NCBI GenBank assembly: GCA_028551475.1
Contig: CM052361.1
Coordinates: forward strand, 24,193,491 to 24,257,490
Length of the DNA: 64,000 nt
Reading direction: 5' to 3'
DNA from: Casuarina equisetifolia
Taxonomy: Eukaryota > Streptophyta > Magnoliopsida > Fagales > Casuarinaceae
Shown: positions 62,606 through 64,000 of the stretch, piece after piece
Numbering within the stretch: position 1 is the first letter of the stretch
Layout of the letters: each line of letters starts with the position of its first letter
Program-made: the position numbers and the translations under genes
Notes under the pieces: model-generated
Told to the model about the DNA's origin: nothing
The model's input: only the letters and a program-made list of their open reading frames with translations
Databases searched by the model: none

Positions 62606-64000
62606 ATGAAGCTCACTCGTCCTTGTCGATTGCTAACAAGCTCTACCATTTATGCAAAAGAAAGAAACCTTTATACCTCTAGATTGAGATCCCAAGATAA
62701 TGACGAAAAAGACTCGCACTTCATGTCAATCCTCGGAAACATTGTTCGAGGGAACCAGAGCTGGAAAGTGGCGTTTGACGACTCCTACATTTCAAGCACG
62801 CTGAGGCCCGACCACGTGGAGAAGGTCCTGATTCAAACCCTGGATGACTCCAGGTTGGCCCTGAGGTTCTTCAATTTCTTGGGCTTGCACCAAAAGTTCA
62901 ATCACTCTACGGCGTCATTTTGTATTCTGATCCACTCTCTGGTTCAGTCCAATCACTTTTGGCCAGCTTCTTCGCTCTTGCAGACGCTACTTCTTCGTGG
63001 GTTGGACCCGAAAGAGGTTTTTGAACATTTCTTGAATTCTTATAAGAAATGTGCTTTTGCTTCGAGTTTGGGTTTTGATTTCTTAATTCAGAATTACGTT
63101 CAAAACAAGAGATTAATGGACGGTGTTTTAGTTTTGAAGCTCATGAAAGAGAATAAATTGTTGCCTGAAGTTAGAACTTGGAGTGCCCTTTTAAACGGCC
63201 TTGTGAAAATTAGGCAATTTCATGTAGTTTTGGAATTGTTTGGTGAGTTTATGGATGCGGGTATGCGGTCTGATGTTTATACATACACGGCGGTGGTTCG
63301 GAGTTTGTGTGAATTGAAAGATTTTGTTAAAGCTAAGGAAGTGATTCGGCGGGCGGAGTTGAATGGATGTGATTTGAATGTGGTGGTGTATAATGTGCTG
63401 ATTCACGGGCTCTGCAAGAACCAAAGAGCTTGGGAGGCTGTTGAGATTAAGAATTCATTGTGCCGAAAGGGGTTGAAAGCGGATGTGGTTACATATTGTA
63501 CATTAGTACTTGGTTTGTGTAAAGTGCAAGAATTTCAGGCCGGGATAGAATTGATGGATGAAATGATTGATTTGGGATTTGTTCCAAGTGAAGCAGCAGT
63601 TTCGGGAGTTGTGGAGGGATTGAGGAGGAACAGGAGAATCGAAGAGGCTTATAATGTAGTAAAGAGGGTGGAGGGAGTTGGAGTGTTTCCTAGCTTGTTT
63701 GTTTATAATGCATTGATGAACTCCTTGTGTAAAGAAGGGAAATTGGATGAAGCGGTGTTACTATTTAATAACATGGGCAAGAGGGGTGGTTTGTTTCCAA
63801 ATGATATTACTTACTCTATTTTGATTGATTCATTCTGCAGAAGAGGGAATTTGGATGTTGCGTATTCTTATCTTGATAAACTGTCAGAGGCTGGGATAAG
63901 AGCTACTGTGTATCCCTACAATTCTTTGATTAATGGGGAATGCAAGTTTGGCAAATTGGGTGAAGCAGAGTTTCTCTTTGATCGGATGATTGATAAAGGA
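62606..64000 (+). CDS. P-class pentatricopeptide repeat protein, 5' part
   Basis: The frame is open from ATG 62606 to the window end (465 codons, no stop), so the gene is truncated here. PPR proteins bind organellar RNA and act in its processing, stability or translation. The N-terminus (MKLTRPCRLLTSST) is rich in basic and hydroxylated residues and low in acidic ones, fitting an organelle targeting peptide, probably mitochondrial. From about residue 188 onward come about eight 35-residue P-type repeats, recognisable by VYNVLIHGLCKNQRAWEAVE, VVTYCTLVLGLCK, VYNALMNSLCKEGKLDEAV and ITYSILIDSFCRRGNLDVA. No E or DYW region is seen yet. It resembles the Arabidopsis At5g59900 type, at low certainty. 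No introns in the visible part, as usual. Confidence 0.93.
   Translation, partial: MKLTRPCRLLTSSTIYAKERNLYTSRLRSQDNDEKDSHFMSILGNIVRGNQSWKVAFDDSYISSTLRPDHVEKVLIQTLDDSRLALRFFNFLGLHQKFNHSTASFCILIHSLVQSNHFWPASSLLQTLLLRGLDPKEVFEHFLNSYKKCAFASSLGFDFLIQNYVQNKRLMDGVLVLKLMKENKLLPEVRTWSALLNGLVKIRQFHVVLELFGEFMDAGMRSDVYTYTAVVRSLCELKDFVKAKEVIRRAELNGCDLNVVVYNVLIHGLCKNQRAWEAVEIKNSLCRKGLKADVVTYCTLVLGLCKVQEFQAGIELMDEMIDLGFVPSEAAVSGVVEGLRRNRRIEEAYNVVKRVEGVGVFPSLFVYNALMNSLCKEGKLDEAVLLFNNMGKRGGLFPNDITYSILIDSFCRRGNLDVAYSYLDKLSEAGIRATVYPYNSLINGECKFGKLGEAEFLFDRMIDKG

Noticed and set aside
1..64000. CRISPR array, operon or bacterial-type system
   Set aside because: Spliced genes, a plant tRNA, LTR elements and composition show plant nuclear DNA; no regularly spaced identical repeats were seen.

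Overview
This is nuclear DNA from a flowering plant, most likely a woody eudicot. The genes are intron-rich with GT-AG splice sites, intergenic DNA is long and AT-rich, and the families are plant-specific (Aux/IAA, P-class PPR, ICR-like) or have typical plant forms (MRS2, ALY/THO4, H2B). A chromodomain Ty3/gypsy retrotransposon is also present. I cannot name the species. Exon coordinates come from reading splice sites and frame by eye.

Layout. 0.9-6.4 kb (-): complete 11-exon MRS2-type Mg transporter gene. 6.5-13.7 kb: AT-rich intergenic DNA with one GC-richer island. 14.2-15.0 kb (+): complete 4-exon Aux/IAA repressor gene. 18.3-26.2 kb: first copy of a large segmental duplication, carrying an intact 11-exon gene for a conserved plant protein of unknown function (360 aa). 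26.7-32.1 kb: full-length, coding-dead chromovirus on the minus strand with paired LTRs and a GGATG target-site duplication; it sits inside the gag of an older gypsy relic on the plus strand. 35.6-38.0 kb (-): ICR/RIP-like coiled-coil locus in which one exon plus its intron is tandemly amplified. 41.8-48.4 kb: second copy of the duplicated segment. Its gene has a nonsense codon in exon 5, a shifted stop and a missing upstream region, so it reads as a young pseudogene. 49.1-51.6 kb (-): ALY/THO4 mRNA export adaptor gene. 51.8 kb (+): tRNA-Val(AAC). 52.8-53.3 kb (-): small intronless membrane protein gene. 58.6-59.1 kb (-): histone H2B with a recognisable S-phase type promoter. 62.6 kb to the window end (+): start of a P-class PPR gene, truncated by the window.

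The genes do not form one pathway; this is ordinary gene-bearing plant chromatin remodelled by duplication and retrotransposition. The most informative observations are the two-copy locus with one decayed member, the tandem exon array in the ICR-like gene, and the nested retroelements. I found no convincing wholly new biological system.
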